DNA of 64,000 nt, taken from contig NC_091143.1 in assembly GCF_041381155.1 (NCBI RefSeq), positions 25,323,695 to 25,387,694 of the forward strand. Direction: 5' to 3'. Shown in pieces: positions 25,001 to 54,042 of this stretch. The notes below the pieces were generated by a model. That model made no database searches and was not told where the DNA came from. It worked only from the letters and a program-made list of their open reading frames with translations. How positions within the stretch are numbered: the stretch's first letter is position 1; each line of letters starts with the position of its first letter. Position numbers and translations under genes: made by a program. The stretch is from Argopecten irradians (Eukaryota > Mollusca > Bivalvia > Pectinida > Pectinidae).

Positions 25001-28000
25001 AAATCCTAAATTTTACCTTTTCAAAATCATTGCATTCTAACAACAAATATTGTTTTAAGTTATAATTTCAAGATATCAATGCTTGCAAATATATATAACA
25101 TTCCACTTCTTCAATGGTCGACCGCGCATGTGCATAAAGCTATGACAAATGCATATGGCACCCAACGGGAGAAACACTTTCTTTTTCACTTTTTTGCAAG
25201 TACATGTCGCTGGCGTCATTTCCCCAAGTGCATGTCGCTGGCGTCATAAACTCGACAGAAATAATGAAATCTGACTCAACTGTTTTTGAGATAACAATTA
25301 GAAATACACTGGATCAGGGATATAATACATAATTCAAGATGCATAACAGAATTTGTGATCGTCTGCATGAGACTAGAACGGTAAACTTATAGTTGCAGTA
25401 AATTGAAATACACTGTACTTTTATTCAACGTATAAACGTCTTTCCTTTCATTCAAGCTATTGTTTACTAACCAAAATAACATTTTTAATATACGTTGGTC
25501 AGATATATATATTTATTAGCACAATTATTTACCGATAATCCATTATCGATCGATATTAGAGAACCGATAATCAATCTTAAATATTAGAGCGATAACCAGC
25601 ACTAATACATAGTACAACTACGTATCTATAAGTAAAATTATATAAATAAACTTATCCTAGTCCTAAATATGGATATAATGCTGTAAAATATATAGTCAAA
25701 ACCACTAAATCTTTAAAAAGGTAATTCACCAGGAATCTACAGCTATGGTGACCTGATGGACAGATTGTATCTTACTTGACATGTTTGATCTGCAGTTCCT
25801 GTCGAAGGTGTGATGTAAACCAATCATCAAAGTTAATTTCATCAAACAGCTCAAATGATGCCAAACCAACAGCATTATACACTACAAAATAATCAAACAA
25901 ATTAAAATTTAAGATGCATTACTTTCAACACATTCATGAATACAAACCAGTATGTGGAGGTATTCAACATTAAGCACTCCTACCGACATATGTGTATTCA
26001 ACAATACGTCCTAAATTATTATTTGCAAAATATTTCAATTTGAATAAGAGCTTTCTTGTATGAGAAATTGTGCAAAAAATTGTATCTCGCAAAAAAGTTT
26101 CTTACAGTTTTTAAAGTTACTGTAACAGTAAAACACGGTCATAACAAACCTCTGGGGACCAACAAAATCACTTTGTTATAAACATGATTCGTTATATACA
26201 TATTACAGAAATCTTATAAGAAACTTGATAGGGAATGAAAATTACTACATTATAATCACAAAGGACTAGGTATGGTAAGGGTCTTTTGTGGCCCCCAAAT
26301 CTGCTATTTTTCAAAGTCTGTTATTTTAAGATGTTAATCTTGCATTTCAAATATTAACTACATACCTGACATCTTTGATAGTGCTATTACGTAATATAGC
26401 AGTTCTAGTTGCCATGGCAACCATTTTTATTATACATAAATTATGCAAAATGTGAAAATTTCATCAAAATTGGCCTTTTTTATGCAGTTTTTCATCTAGT
26501 TAACATACAGCGCATTCTAGAACAAACTTTATATTTCTCAAAATGATGTATTCTTCGTGTCTGCTAATTCCCTTAAAATATAAAGTTTGTTCTAGGTTGT
26601 GCTCTATTGCTTTTAAAAGAAAAACTATCAAAAAATATGCCAAAATTGACCAAATTTTCAAATTTGCATAATTTATGCAAAGTTACCATGGTTATATAGC
26701 AAAAACATACTTTCTGTCAACAAAAATATCATTAAGTTTTTATCAGGGGCGTATTCAATATTTCAAACACAGCAACTTAATTTCTAAATACTTAATTTGA
26801 AATTTGGTAGATTTAGGGCCAAAAAGAGCCATATCCATGATATCTAGTCCTATGTTGTAAGTATGTTCGTTATAAGCGTTTTAACTATATCACTATATAT
26901 TTATACCTCCATCTTTGCGTAGTATCGTCGCGATATCCTCTGGATCACATGGGCCCTGAACAGACTGGACCATCTGTAGTAGTACAGGGATGAGAGAGGA
27001 CCGGTACTCCTTAAATAAGGCCATGTAGAGGGCTTCTGTACATGGCTGAAATACAATACAGTTAGAAAGTTAATGTTTAATCAATTAACAACCAAAACTC
27101 AAGTCATTAAATGATGGGGTCCTCTGCACGTAGGGTGCATGTGAATAGTATATGCATCGTTTTCTTAAGAAAGCTGTCATCAATCTATGTATATGTCTCC
27201 TTGTCATAAAACAAACCCCAATAATAATTTTAAATTGAAGTGCTACAACTGAATTATACCTGCAGAAGACAGACAACAATACTAGTACAGTTCATTCCAA
27301 TATTTATAATGCTGAATGTTGGCAGGAAATGACCATTTTATGCATACTATGTTTCAACACTTAATTAGATATAAGCAATTCTTAATCAACTCATGTCTTG
27401 TGGTTGTATCACTGGCAATATATGAGAAGGGACTTTAAAATTTAACATTTGACATGATATAGTTGTACAGAAAGACTGAATATCAATCCTATCCTTTTGT
27501 ATGATGCCAGCAAACTTACTCGTAATGAATATCTGTAGGAATCTCCAACTTCTTCTTGACCTAGAAAATAAATGATATCTCAATACAAGTTAAAGTGTTG
27601 TAATTACCAATAACAGAACTTAATGGCTGAAATCTTTTAATGTAAACTCATGTCAGAGTTATTCGGGAAAACAATGAACTCAATACATTCAGAAATAAAT
27701 CTGATCCTTCCATTTAGATTTCATTCAGCGAGTTAAGAGATTCCATTAGTTTACATAATTATCAAGTTTTTAATACTCCATGTTTAATGATTGTTTTCAC
27801 TTTTATAAGTCTTGGTAAACCAAAAATTTCATACCATAAATAGAATCTAGATCAGATTAGCGTAATGGTGAGTAGGCTATACATCATTATATAAATGACA
27901 TACAGAAACACACTATAAACGTAATCCTGTTTTAGCAAAGCATTTCAAGGGTCACTGCTAAAATAAGGGTTACCGCTAAAATAAGGGTTACTGCTAAAAT

Positions 28001-31000
28001 ATGTGCCCTTAGAGTTGACAAAAATACATATTACAGAGTTATCTGCCCTGCATGCACGTGGGTATTAATAGTGACGCCATGTGTTTGCAAGTATAACATC
28101 ATATTTTCAGAAAAAATGGCTGGAGTTTTGCCCTCAAAATAATGACATCACAATCGATACCTACCCGGAAGGGAGGTAACTCTGTAGTATACAGACAGAA
28201 TATCAAAGCAGGACAAGATGGTCAGGTATGGGACGGGACAGTTAGTATCAGTGATATCGTGAACCTACAGAACTCCTCTGGGTCGGAGTCCCACGTAGAT
28301 AAATCCTCTCCTGACAGGAGAAAGTATTGTGACACCAAACGACGACATATCTCAGATAGAGTGTCGTAAGTAAAGAACTCGGCTTTCACTTTACAGGCTT
28401 CCTGTCTCACTGGCTCCTGAGGTTCTGTAAAAAATATTTTTACAAAAACGTCAATTTCAATCTTCTTAACAAAATTATAATTCTCTGACATTTCGGAAAT
28501 TTTCAGCAAAACTTCTTGTTAATATAATGGAGATACATAGTAAAAAAAAAATGTAAAGAAATTCATGAGCATCAAATTTTACTAGAGATTCATTTTCTTG
28601 AAATGATATCTATGCAATATTCAGTGTTATGCATGAACTTTTTAAAACAAAGCAAAATATTGTTTAATGAAAACTGTCCAACCTTCTTCATTCTTTAGTG
28701 GTCTGTACATTTCATTCTGTAGGATCCCCTTGATTAAATTAAATGTATTCACTGTGAATCTTTCAAATAACAGTCCTGAAAATAAAACAACATCTGAAGA
28801 TCATGTATATATATATATTGTTATAAGCAGAAAACTTTTCATGTTCTTTGATTAATATGTATAATTAACACAAAAAATAATATAAAATAATTCATTTTGC
28901 TTTTGGTGCATGATGAATCAGTACTTCATTCCATATAGGACATAGTGCCACGGAATTTAATATTTTTATGATTTTTTATGATTATAAGTAAAATTAGAAG
29001 GTCAAACTTTTCAATGGTGGCAATGGTGTAAAGTAAGTAAGATTTGTAACTGAAGAAAAATACTAATTCGTCTGCTTCTGTTTTTCATAAAGAAAAAATA
29101 CCATTCGTCGGCGGTGGAGCGAGCATCTTTAATAAATAAACTAATTTTAAGATATAACTAAATTATAAAATTTTGAAATTAAAATTTGTTATTTAATTGT
29201 GTGACTGCACCTTATATGCTCAGACAAGCTAAATATTTAGTGTCCTTACCTTTTTCATTTTCTGAGAAATTGTAGCTGACAGCGAACTCTAGAGTGGGTC
29301 TTATGAGTTGTGTATAAGACGCAGGATGGAACTCTAGAAGGTCCAGGAGCTGCAATAAAACAAATAACAGGAAATCAAGCTCAGGGTAGGCTAGCTCTCT
29401 AGATTTTCCTCCTCCACTTTTCCACTTTAAGTTTCTCCTTATATCTGTAAAGTATTGCCCCACTTGATATGTCCAATACAAATACAACCTCAAATCTGAA
29501 CTTTTAAAAAGTTTTCCAAGAATGAAGCCTCCTCCTATCCCTTTTTGATCCATTCTTAACTAGAAAACTTAAGGAGCAACAACAGTCATTCTGTGTTCTC
29601 ATGAGTTTTTTTTAAACAAACAACCATACATAACAATACATGTATAATGATTTTAGCCTCTTAAGGAGCTCAGATGGTCATTTTAGGCATATCTGAATCA
29701 TTGCCAATATTTAAGTCCACTTACCACCTTAGTCAGGAGGATAATCATCTTCTCACATTTCTCTAGGATATAATGGTGGCCCCACATACTCTGTCCTGTA
29801 ATACAGAAAACAAGAATGTGCGAGCATTATCTTCAATGGACTTATCACCAGCCTGTCTATAGCAATGGCTCATAGATGTACTTGCACATGCATGTGTACT
29901 TATTCAATGTTCGAGCAAATGTTATAGCATATACAACACAAAATACAAAGTCATGTGCGTTACCTATTAGCAAGGTGGTATCAATGTGAGTTGGCAAACA
30001 GTAAATTTTTTGTGACAGCTAAATAATTATTGTCCTAAATGATATTCCTGAATGCTGCATTAATTAAGGCAAACAGTTTCTAATTCACTTTTCTAGAGAT
30101 CAGGTGGTGTTGTGGTTACACAATTTGCTTTCCACCTAGCCAGTCCGTGTTTGATGATTCCCAACACAAACGTAAAAAGGTCAAGGATCACCTATGTTAT
30201 CTCCAGACAATTTGTTTTCTTCTCCCAATATTCCTCATGTACTTACATTCAGATTATCAAATACAATTACAATAAGTTGAATGTAACTTTTTTCCCAATC
30301 AATGTAAAACAAATAAAGCTGATTGTTTCAATTTCCCAAATCTATTTGAACTTATCATATGGTAAATACTTTGAAAATTTTACATCCTTTATACTTACTA
30401 CAACCAAGCATATTCTTCAACCCCGGAAATATTTGGCTAAGGAAATTACTGGCATCATTATTGCAAGTGGGATCTTTGAAGCCATAGGCAATTTGTTTTC
30501 TTAGAACTGAAACCAAAAACATACACTCATATAAACTAGAAACAGAATTAATAACAAATATTTGTGTATTTCTATGATGAAATTTCTATATTACCCAGGT
30601 AATTTAAAATAAATTGTAGTATTTATTTTCCAAATACCATATATAATCTCTACTTTACATAATATGATCATATAAGTTGTTATTTTTTCCCATCATTTTC
30701 CTAATGTAGAATTATCTGCCCTTGTTATCAGGGATTCTTTATGAAAATAATATCAATTTTTATCAACTTAACTTTATGTTGATGAGTTAAAAATGTATCT
30801 GTAAGACAGATTTGAAAATTAGACAATATATAACATAAAAACACAATTTACATTATTCTACTAGAACACAACTTCCAATCATTCAATTTGTAACTTGTCT
30901 ACTTATGGAAACTCTTCTGTTTATGAGCTTGAAGATATTCTAGCACAACATTTTTTTGAGAAGGGCATAAATTAAGTTGGCCTAAAAATAACACTATATG

Positions 31001-33754
31001 ACCCTCATTTCAAGGCTAGGGTACATCCCAATGTTGCTAAAAGGATATCCAGTAGTGAACAAATTAATTTTTGGATTAGCTTACTTCGACAGGTCAGTAT
31101 AGCCTTATCCAGTGAATGGCCCATCTTGTCATCGTGTTTGGACGCCGCTTCGAGGAATTCCTGTAGGTGGGTCTGCCAAAGTCGGAGAACAAAGCCGAAA
31201 ATTTCATTTGTAAGCTGTGGACAAAAAAAAAAAATTATGAATTCATTCAATACTGATAAATTAGGGAGCATATCTATCTATAAGAACTTTTATTATAAAT
31301 ACTCATATATAACTGTTACAGCTCTTAAGCTAATTTGCCTCATCACCTGATCACTATATATATGTGTTTCAGAATATTATTCAAGTAAACGTATATTTCT
31401 CAAATACATTATATCTTTGGAAATTCAGCATATTTCATGTGCTCATAAAAAGTCAAATTGAAAGTATAACATTACATTATGACTTCATCTGATGTATACT
31501 GTTTCTACAGCAAATTATTGTATATATCAATTATTTAACTATATTCAAGCCATGTTTTCTATATTTTCAGAAAACAAGAAAACTAACCTCCTCAAACAGT
31601 TTTCTGTCGTGCGCGAGCCTCTTTGATGCCAGCATCTTTGTAACATGGTGTAACACTAGTAGCCCTCTCTCTTGGATAAGGTTGTCTGGACAACGCACAG
31701 CTTGGAACAATGTGGGTAATAACTGGGTCCATAGACGCGGGCAGTCTAATCGTGCTATCTTACCAATCAGAACGGCTAGCTGGGTAGCAATCTAAATATA
31801 CATAAAACTTCTTTAAAACTACCTTTCTGAATGTTTTTAATCATGCAGTTATCATTTGAATAAAATACATGACTAGCTTCTAAATTAAGAAGTTACATTG
31901 ATTTACCTTTGGAAAACGAACACACTACACTAAATTTTAGACTAATTTTCTGATCAATTCTATGCAACACACATAATCTAGATACTTATGTTTCCAGTAA
32001 AATCAGTTAAAATTGTGAAATTCAGTCAATAATCAAATCTATTCCCTGACATTTCTGTTAGAATTGTGAGTTTTTTCAGGCTATTGGTATCTGAATTATC
32101 ACAGATCAATTGCAATCCAAGATCTAATATAATGGGTCATTCCTTTTCATCTAAATGATTGACTGATTAATTTTAATTGCTTCAACATACATGTACCGTG
32201 GTATTCCATTTTTCCATAATGCAGAGTTATGTAGCAGGTATTGATTGTTGCATTGTGTGTTTGTGGTGATGCAGCATATATCATACATTCACAGATATAT
32301 GTGTTCATGTTCATTAGCTATTAAAGCTAAAACTGATTTTTATATTTATTACTTGGTCTCTTCATAAATGAACTGATTTTAAAATAATCCAATTAGAAGT
32401 AAATTGTATCCTTGTGATAGCTGTTGTCTACCTCAAGTTAACAGTAGTCAGAGAGAGAGCTCAGGGTTTTCTTTAAGTTTTTTAATAGATGGTTGAAAAT
32501 TAATAATAGATGGTTGGGGGCCACAGGCCTTAGTGGGTGGCCAATATTTATTTCTGACAAAAATGGCAGTTTGTAAATAAGGAAATGGATGACTGTTTTT
32601 GCCAGCAACCGGCTTTTAACAAGAACCCTGGAGCTACATATAATCCTTTCGTACTACCTGAGGAACTGGTTCTGTGAAATTGGACAACAGCCTCTGTTTT
32701 ATTCCTTCCTTTTCTGATTCACATATTGCACTGAAGAAAAAAAAGTATTATGGCAATGAAAAATACTTCAACATTATAATTATAAAATGATATACATGTA
32801 TAGAAGTTTAAAGGTATCAAAAATGAAAAAAAAAATATTCATAATCAATTATTATATATAATATGTACAGCTGCACATATACTTCAAATAAAACCTTACA
32901 CAGGCATTTGGGGAAAAGTTATACAGACTTTAACTAATTTGTACATTATATGACATATTCATATTATAGATACAATATATAAATAATTTATACATCCATA
33001 TTAAATTTGGGGAAAGGTTTCAGGTATACAAAATTTATTTTACTTGTGCAGCATATGACAATCACATATTATAGATATATATATATAGATCATCTATACA
33101 TCCATGGTACATACTTTGGGGCGTTCTTTCTCCAGTATCTCTCCACCCCATTTTTTGCATACATCACTGCTAGCCATCGCACATTCACATCCAGCTCATG
33201 TTTACAAAATATTTCCTACAAAAATATATTAAAATGAACAAATTTAAGTCAATTGATTAGATATTTTCAGTTCACTTTTTTAGTTTGAGTTTACTACTCA
33301 ATTTAGTAATTGAAATTCTGAAAACAAAACAAAAATTTCAGATTTCCATATCATTTCATTCCATCGCCATTAGTTGTCAAATTCAGAAGGATCAAAGTAT
33401 AAAAAAGACATGTCCAAGAGTCACGTCATACTAGAGTACATTTTATGTACAATTAGTCTAATAATCATAACTCTATAGAGCAGATCATGATCAGCTATAA
33501 ATTAAAGCACAAAATTAATTAGAACCAAAAAATATTTATTCTACTAATAATCACAAATAGGACAAACAACACGATGCCCTAACATCACATGTTTTATATC
33601 AAAGTGATTTCCTTACAGATAAGATAGAATAGAATCCAGGTTGAGTCTCCCAGTCCTGCAGTTGCTTCTCGGCTGTTTTAAACACACATGCATTTTGATT
33701 GCATGCATTGGCCAAGGTTTCTAGCACCAGTGGCCCAGCACTACTGCTCTCCAT
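13015..33754 (-). CDS. IPO11: Importin-11 (karyopherin-beta nuclear import receptor), 26 coding exons
   Basis: Importin-11 carries cargo such as UbcM2-type E2 enzymes and ribosomal protein L12 into the nucleus in a RanGTP-dependent way. Coding exons in transcript order: 33754-33617, 33215-33115, 32730-32658, 31791-31588, 31214-31085, 30506-30399, 29795-29725, 29349-29250, 28775-28683, 28424-28269, 27560-27520, 27045-26907, 25881-25776, 24919-24762, 24313-24273, 23877-23812, 22491-22327, 21129-20937, 20119-20040, 19835-19755, 19129-19034, 17859-17746, 16727-16606, 16233-16132, 15684-15606, 13173-13015. All introns are GT-AG and phases agree throughout; the total gives 971 aa against 975 in human. 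The N-terminus has the family 'WETQPGFYS' motif and importin-N region ('VRWLAV'). HEAT-repeat landmarks include 'EICRRLVS', 'RRRVIW' and 'HNMLRCAILTTLIH', and the end is 'KDPVHMVPL...'. The start has a strong context (A at -3, G at +4). Exons 11 and 15 are only 41 bp. Introns 17 and 25 hold junction-derived minisatellites. Confidence 0.97.
13930..15605 (-). repeat. Minisatellite of 5' splice-site copies, IPO11 intron 25
   Basis: About 36 copies of a 46-bp unit fill most of intron 25. On the transcribed strand each unit carries 'CAAGAGAATGGTAAGTAAAT', which matches the end of exon 25 plus its donor (15,606 and onward) almost exactly. A (GT)n stretch and 'GGTTAAAG/GGTGAAGG' variants complete the unit. 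The array abuts the real donor, so exon 25 supplied the seed. Open frames such as 14,791-14,988 are translations of the array. Confidence 0.93.
16792..17430 (-). mobile_element. Pearl-like element, copy 3, IPO11 intron 22
   Basis: On the minus strand it starts near 17,430 with a hairpin end ('TAGCTCGCCTATTCGAAGAA'), then a GGCGTCGGCGTC-type run (17,345-17,385). Three tandem copies of a roughly 167-bp unit follow (starts near 17,333, 17,164 and 16,995 in minus sense), then an end close to 'CAACAGCTCTTGT' near 16,795. The core copies are very similar to each other, suggesting recent core amplification. Confidence 0.75.
17930..18440. mobile_element. Fold-back element(s), IPO11 intron 21
   Basis: Two inverted repeats are stacked here. 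One pairs 17,942-17,962 with 18,193-18,213 around 'TTTTTCTCCCATACTT'. The other pairs 18,205-18,270 with 18,295-18,370, with arms containing 'CATGGGTCTGTGAAGTGGAC' and 'AAAGATTTTGGC'. Outer 'AAGGCCAAG' and 'CTTGGCC' words may be the outermost ends. The whole looks like a fold-back or composite MITE; internal TGACGTCATCA words (CRE/AP-1-like) occur twice near 18,052 and 18,098. Confidence 0.65.
20120..20147. repeat. Poly(A) run (poly-T upstream of the IPO11 exon 19 acceptor)
   Basis: A run of more than 20 A on the plus strand is, in transcript sense, a pure T tract directly before the TAG acceptor of exon 19. It serves as an unusually long polypyrimidine tract. Confidence 0.9.
20588..20899. 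mobile_element. MITE family B, IPO11 intron 18
   Basis: The left end 'ATACTCCATGGAATCAGG', with 'GATCTCTACACC' behind it, mirrors the right end ('GTGTAGAGATTGTAGGTGAT' and then 'CTGGAGTAT'), giving TIRs of about 40 bp. A second, more diverged copy is at 57,900-58,200. Non-coding; the 107-codon open frame across it is incidental. Confidence 0.75.
21450..21815 (-). repeat. 37-bp minisatellite, IPO11 intron 17
   Basis: About nine near-identical copies of a 37-bp unit ('GTGGTCAGTTCTCTGCCTGT' on the plus strand). It is a diverged relative of the neighbouring array at 21,890-22,326. In transcript sense the unit reads 'GGTACAGGCAGAG', so the GT of the copied donor has become GC. It generates long repetitive open frames in all three plus frames. 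Confidence 0.9.
21890..22326 (-). repeat. Minisatellite of exon-17 5' splice-site copies, IPO11 intron 17
   Basis: Eight to ten diverged units of 35-60 bp. In transcript sense they read 'CTCATACACATTGTACAG' followed by GTAAA, matching the last bases of exon 17 and its donor at 22,327. The array runs directly up to the real exon. Units are less regular than those in intron 25, so this array may be older. Confidence 0.85.
22519..22680. repeat. Near-perfect hairpin element, IPO11 intron 16
   Basis: Two arms of about 65-70 bp (22,519-22,590 and 22,612-22,680) are inverted copies with only a few mismatches. Both carry 'GATTGCGTTAAAGGTGGTAT' or its complement. The loop holds a smaller inverted pair. 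The high arm identity suggests a young fold-back element. It lies about 30 bp upstream of exon 17 in transcript sense, so the pre-mRNA could fold next to the acceptor. Confidence 0.85.
23640..23790 (-). repeat. Possible tRNA-derived SINE remnant, IPO11 intron 16
   Basis: On the minus strand 'GGTTTGAATCC' resembles a pol III B box. Just upstream in the same sense, a 30-bp block with 'CTAGTTATTGGAGGGCCTCA' is tandemly doubled. No complete tRNA fold or A-tail is clear, so the call is weak. Confidence 0.3.
26118..26890. mobile_element. MITE with TTATAAC-type ends, split by a fold-back element, IPO11 intron 12
   Basis: The left end has 'AACACGGTCATAACAAAC' and the right end 'GTTCGTTATAAGCGTTTTAA', which are inverted. 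This is a common form of mariner-type MITE end. The middle is occupied by a second inverted element at 26,262-26,852, so the present length is not the original one. Confidence 0.6.
26262..26852. mobile_element. Long fold-back element nested in a MITE
   Basis: The ends 'AGGACTAGGTATGGTAAGGG' and the complementary 'GATATCTAGTCCT' bound two arms of nearly 300 bp. Arm pairs are visible at 26,395-26,500 versus 26,610-26,715 (ATTATGCAAA words) and at 26,510-26,545 versus 26,570-26,605 ('TTCTAGAACAAACTTTATAT'). The element can fold over its whole length. Confidence 0.7.
28880..29140. mobile_element. MITE family C, diverged copy, IPO11 intron 8
   Basis: The right end 'GGCGGTGGAGCGAGCATCTT' corresponds to the TIR of the copy at 62,338-62,697. 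Internal words such as 'AACTTTTCAATGGTGG' and 'GTACTTCATTCCATA' are shared in inverse orientation. The left TIR is eroded. Confidence 0.55.
30095..30190 (+). repeat. Possible tRNA-like SINE head, IPO11 intron 6
   Basis: The stretch 'GGTGGTGTTGTGGTTACAC' looks like an A box, and 'GTTTGATGATTCCC', about 40 bp further on, like a degenerate B box. This is the spacing of a tRNA-derived SINE head. No tail or target duplication was identified. Confidence 0.3.
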
Positions 33755-34494
33755 TGTGACGATAGATCACCTGGCTATGGTGAATTTAAAAATTAACAAA
33801 TAGTCTACATTTGATAATTTGGCAAGAAGTCAAAACACTAATATCAAATACATAACTATTTACAATTCAAGCCAGATTATAAAAATGCCACATCGAAATG
33901 ACATTTTCGAATTCGTGCAATGATTACATCGTTTCTTCTTGTGTATTGATCTTGTGGGGGTATGCTTATGATGGTGGCGTGATGAAATTTTGCTGCTGGA
34001 ATGAATGAAAAAATAAGCTGAACACCAACTTCCGTTTTAGAATAAAACGACCTTCCTAATATAACAACAATTGAAAAATGATGTAGATATATCCTTATTT
34101 GAAGAAATAGACGTCAATTGAACTATGTCTGTCGTGCTAGAGGAACGAAAGTTTCTCCTATCATGCCCCGGAAAGTAAATCATGGGCGCCGCCATTACGG
34201 GTCGAACTTCCTTTGCGCATGCTTACTACGATGATACTCATATCCGGTGCGAAACGACTTCCGTAAACTTGGCAATGTGTTGTGTTGTGTTACGTGGATA
34301 ATTGTACTTCTGTCTGTCTATTGGGCAGAAATCTGACAGAAAATGTGTAGTCTAGGACCATTTAACTCTAAAGAACAACAAATAATCGATAACACACCGT
34401 GATTTGGCATTGCCAATGCAGAGTGTTGAAAATCGATGTTTCAATATTTCTCTAAGAACTTTGATGAGTGCATGGCAATCATTGACACTTCATT
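33755..34494. promoter_or_regulatory. Bidirectional promoter of IPO11 and SLC30A5
   Basis: The start codons of the two divergent genes are 740 bp apart. Between 34,020 and 34,300 the sequence becomes GC- and CpG-richer. It contains ETS-like words (ACTTCCG at 34,028-34,034 and 34,257-34,263, ACTTCC at 34,206), a CCGGAAAG word near 34,168 and a YY1-like GCCGCCAT at 34,188-34,195. No convincing TATA box is seen. These are typical of housekeeping bidirectional promoters. Several ATGs precede the SLC30A5 start, for example at 34,416, so the start site of transcription matters for translation. Confidence 0.7.
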
Positions 34495-52348
<17,854 letters not shown>

Positions 52349-52444
52349 AATCTAACCATTGACTTAATATCTCATTTGATCAATGCTTGCCATCGCCCCC
52401 AGTAGAAATGGTAATGTATTTACCGGTGTTAGAAAGTGGTTGAA

Positions 52445-52612
52445 GTAAAAACTGCCTTAGCGACTGCCTCTGTATATACACCACTGCTTAAAAAGACCTT
52501 TTTTCTAGTTAAAGGGTCCTAAATAACCAATTACAACACAATTCAACCTGTGTATGAAGACTATCCAACTTTAAAGACTGTCCCTTGGGTGGTCTTTATA
52601 GGCAGGTTGCAT
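52445..52612. mobile_element. MITE family D copy in the SLC30A5 3'UTR
   Basis: The words 'GACTGCCTCTGTATATACA', 'TTCAACCTGTGTATGAAGAC' and 'GGTGGTCTTTATAGGCAGGT' match the family member at 55,634-56,025. The left TIR is poorly kept. Confidence 0.6.
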
Positions 52613-53944
52613 TTTGAAAAAGTGGAAACAGTTTTTGTTGAAATCTTGTGAATATGAACAAAATACATTGAGTGTATGCATTAGTATCATTATCCTCCAA
52701 AACTACAGAGATCTGTAAAAGTGTTCAAATGCTGAAAGATAATAAAGGGAGATAATAGAAAAATCTCATAACCTACATTGCATTATATTTTATACTGACT
52801 AAACTTTAATATACTAATTACTGTCAATGATTTATAAATTTACTAAATATTGACTCTTTAATTAGCACACCATCATAAGATGGACGGTTCAAACGGTCTG
52901 TCTTTGGTTGATCCTTTAACAAAATTTCATGTTACTTCTACTGAAAGAACCTTTTTCAAAATGTGTAGATCCCCCTTATTCCTTTAGTATTTTATGTATT
53001 AGTTTTGCAGGGATTAGTTTAAAGGGAGCCCTATGATTATTAAGTTTTATTATTAAAAATGGCCCCTATGCTTCAGGAAATTTCTTCATATTTTATTTCT
53101 TTGTAAATGGTCTTTATAGAATCATCAAAACTTTTGAAAATTACGAATGGATTCCACCCAAAAATATACCTGATTTTGTTTAGTACTTAAATAATCACTG
53201 TGACTTCTTAATACAGAAGAAATATTTCCCATGTAAAGCAGTTACCAAAATAAATGGCAGAAGCTCCATCTAACAATAATTGTGTTTTATGATTTAAGAT
53301 GGAGTCTCAAATGAAACGCATGGTAATTAATTCAGCTAACACAGTGCATGGAGAGTAAAAAAAAATTATATTAGTAGTGAAACATACCTGTAGAAAATAA
53401 TCTTAAGAACTTTTGTTGAAAAAAAATCCTGGTTTCTCATTCACGTATTAAATCAAATTAGGTTCAGGAAGGAAACTAACATGGTCTTGTAGTCCCAAAA
53501 CAGATGTAATTATTTTTGACAACTTTGAATTTATTGTGATTGATTGTATGTCTGTTGATGTATATTGTAAGTTTATTTTTAGAGAAATAACAATCATTCA
53601 ATGTGATATTGTATTATCTGGGTATCTAGTAAATAAACCTTTAAAATGCATTAGAACTAAACAATGTATCATGACAAAATACATCATTATGTAAAATCAT
53701 TGTTTCATCAGTTTACCTATCATACAAGAAATGTCATTGTGAGCTCTCAAAGTATTTACACAGTATTTTTTGTATCTTGCAGATTTAATTTTGATTTTGA
53801 AACAGTCTGTGATGAATTTCTTTAATGTTGTTATATTTCACAATCTGATCAAGTTAGTTTTAGCCATATTGTAATTATCATTTCAAATTGATATAATTAC
53901 GTACACAAGGTTATATGTGAAGTATATACAATTATGTGACCAAA

Positions 53945-53950
53945 AATAAA
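53945..53950 (+). promoter_or_regulatory. SLC30A5: Candidate poly(A) signal of SLC30A5
   Basis: An exact AATAAA, followed by T/GT-rich sequence and the start of a mobile element about 90 bp on. An alternative hexamer is near 53,632. Confidence 0.45.
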
Positions 53951-54042
53951 GCTTAAAGTTTAATATGTTAATAGACCAAGATGTGTTGAAAAGGATCATT
54001 TGTGTTGTATTATAAACTGTAAGTTGTGTAACGGTATTAGCA

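Larger units (their letters stand above)
52349..53970 (+). other. SLC30A5: SLC30A5 3' untranslated region
   Basis: This is AT-rich sequence after the stop at 52,348. AATAAA words lie near 53,632 and at 53,945-53,950, giving a likely 3'UTR of about 1.3-1.6 kb. An earlier AATAAA near 52,740 could give a short form. A MITE copy is embedded at about 52,445-52,612. No other coding signal is seen. Confidence 0.6.

Noticed and set aside
30112-30504. 130-codon plus-strand open frame
   Set aside because: It overlaps IPO11 exon 6 on the opposite strand and has no domain or splice support.
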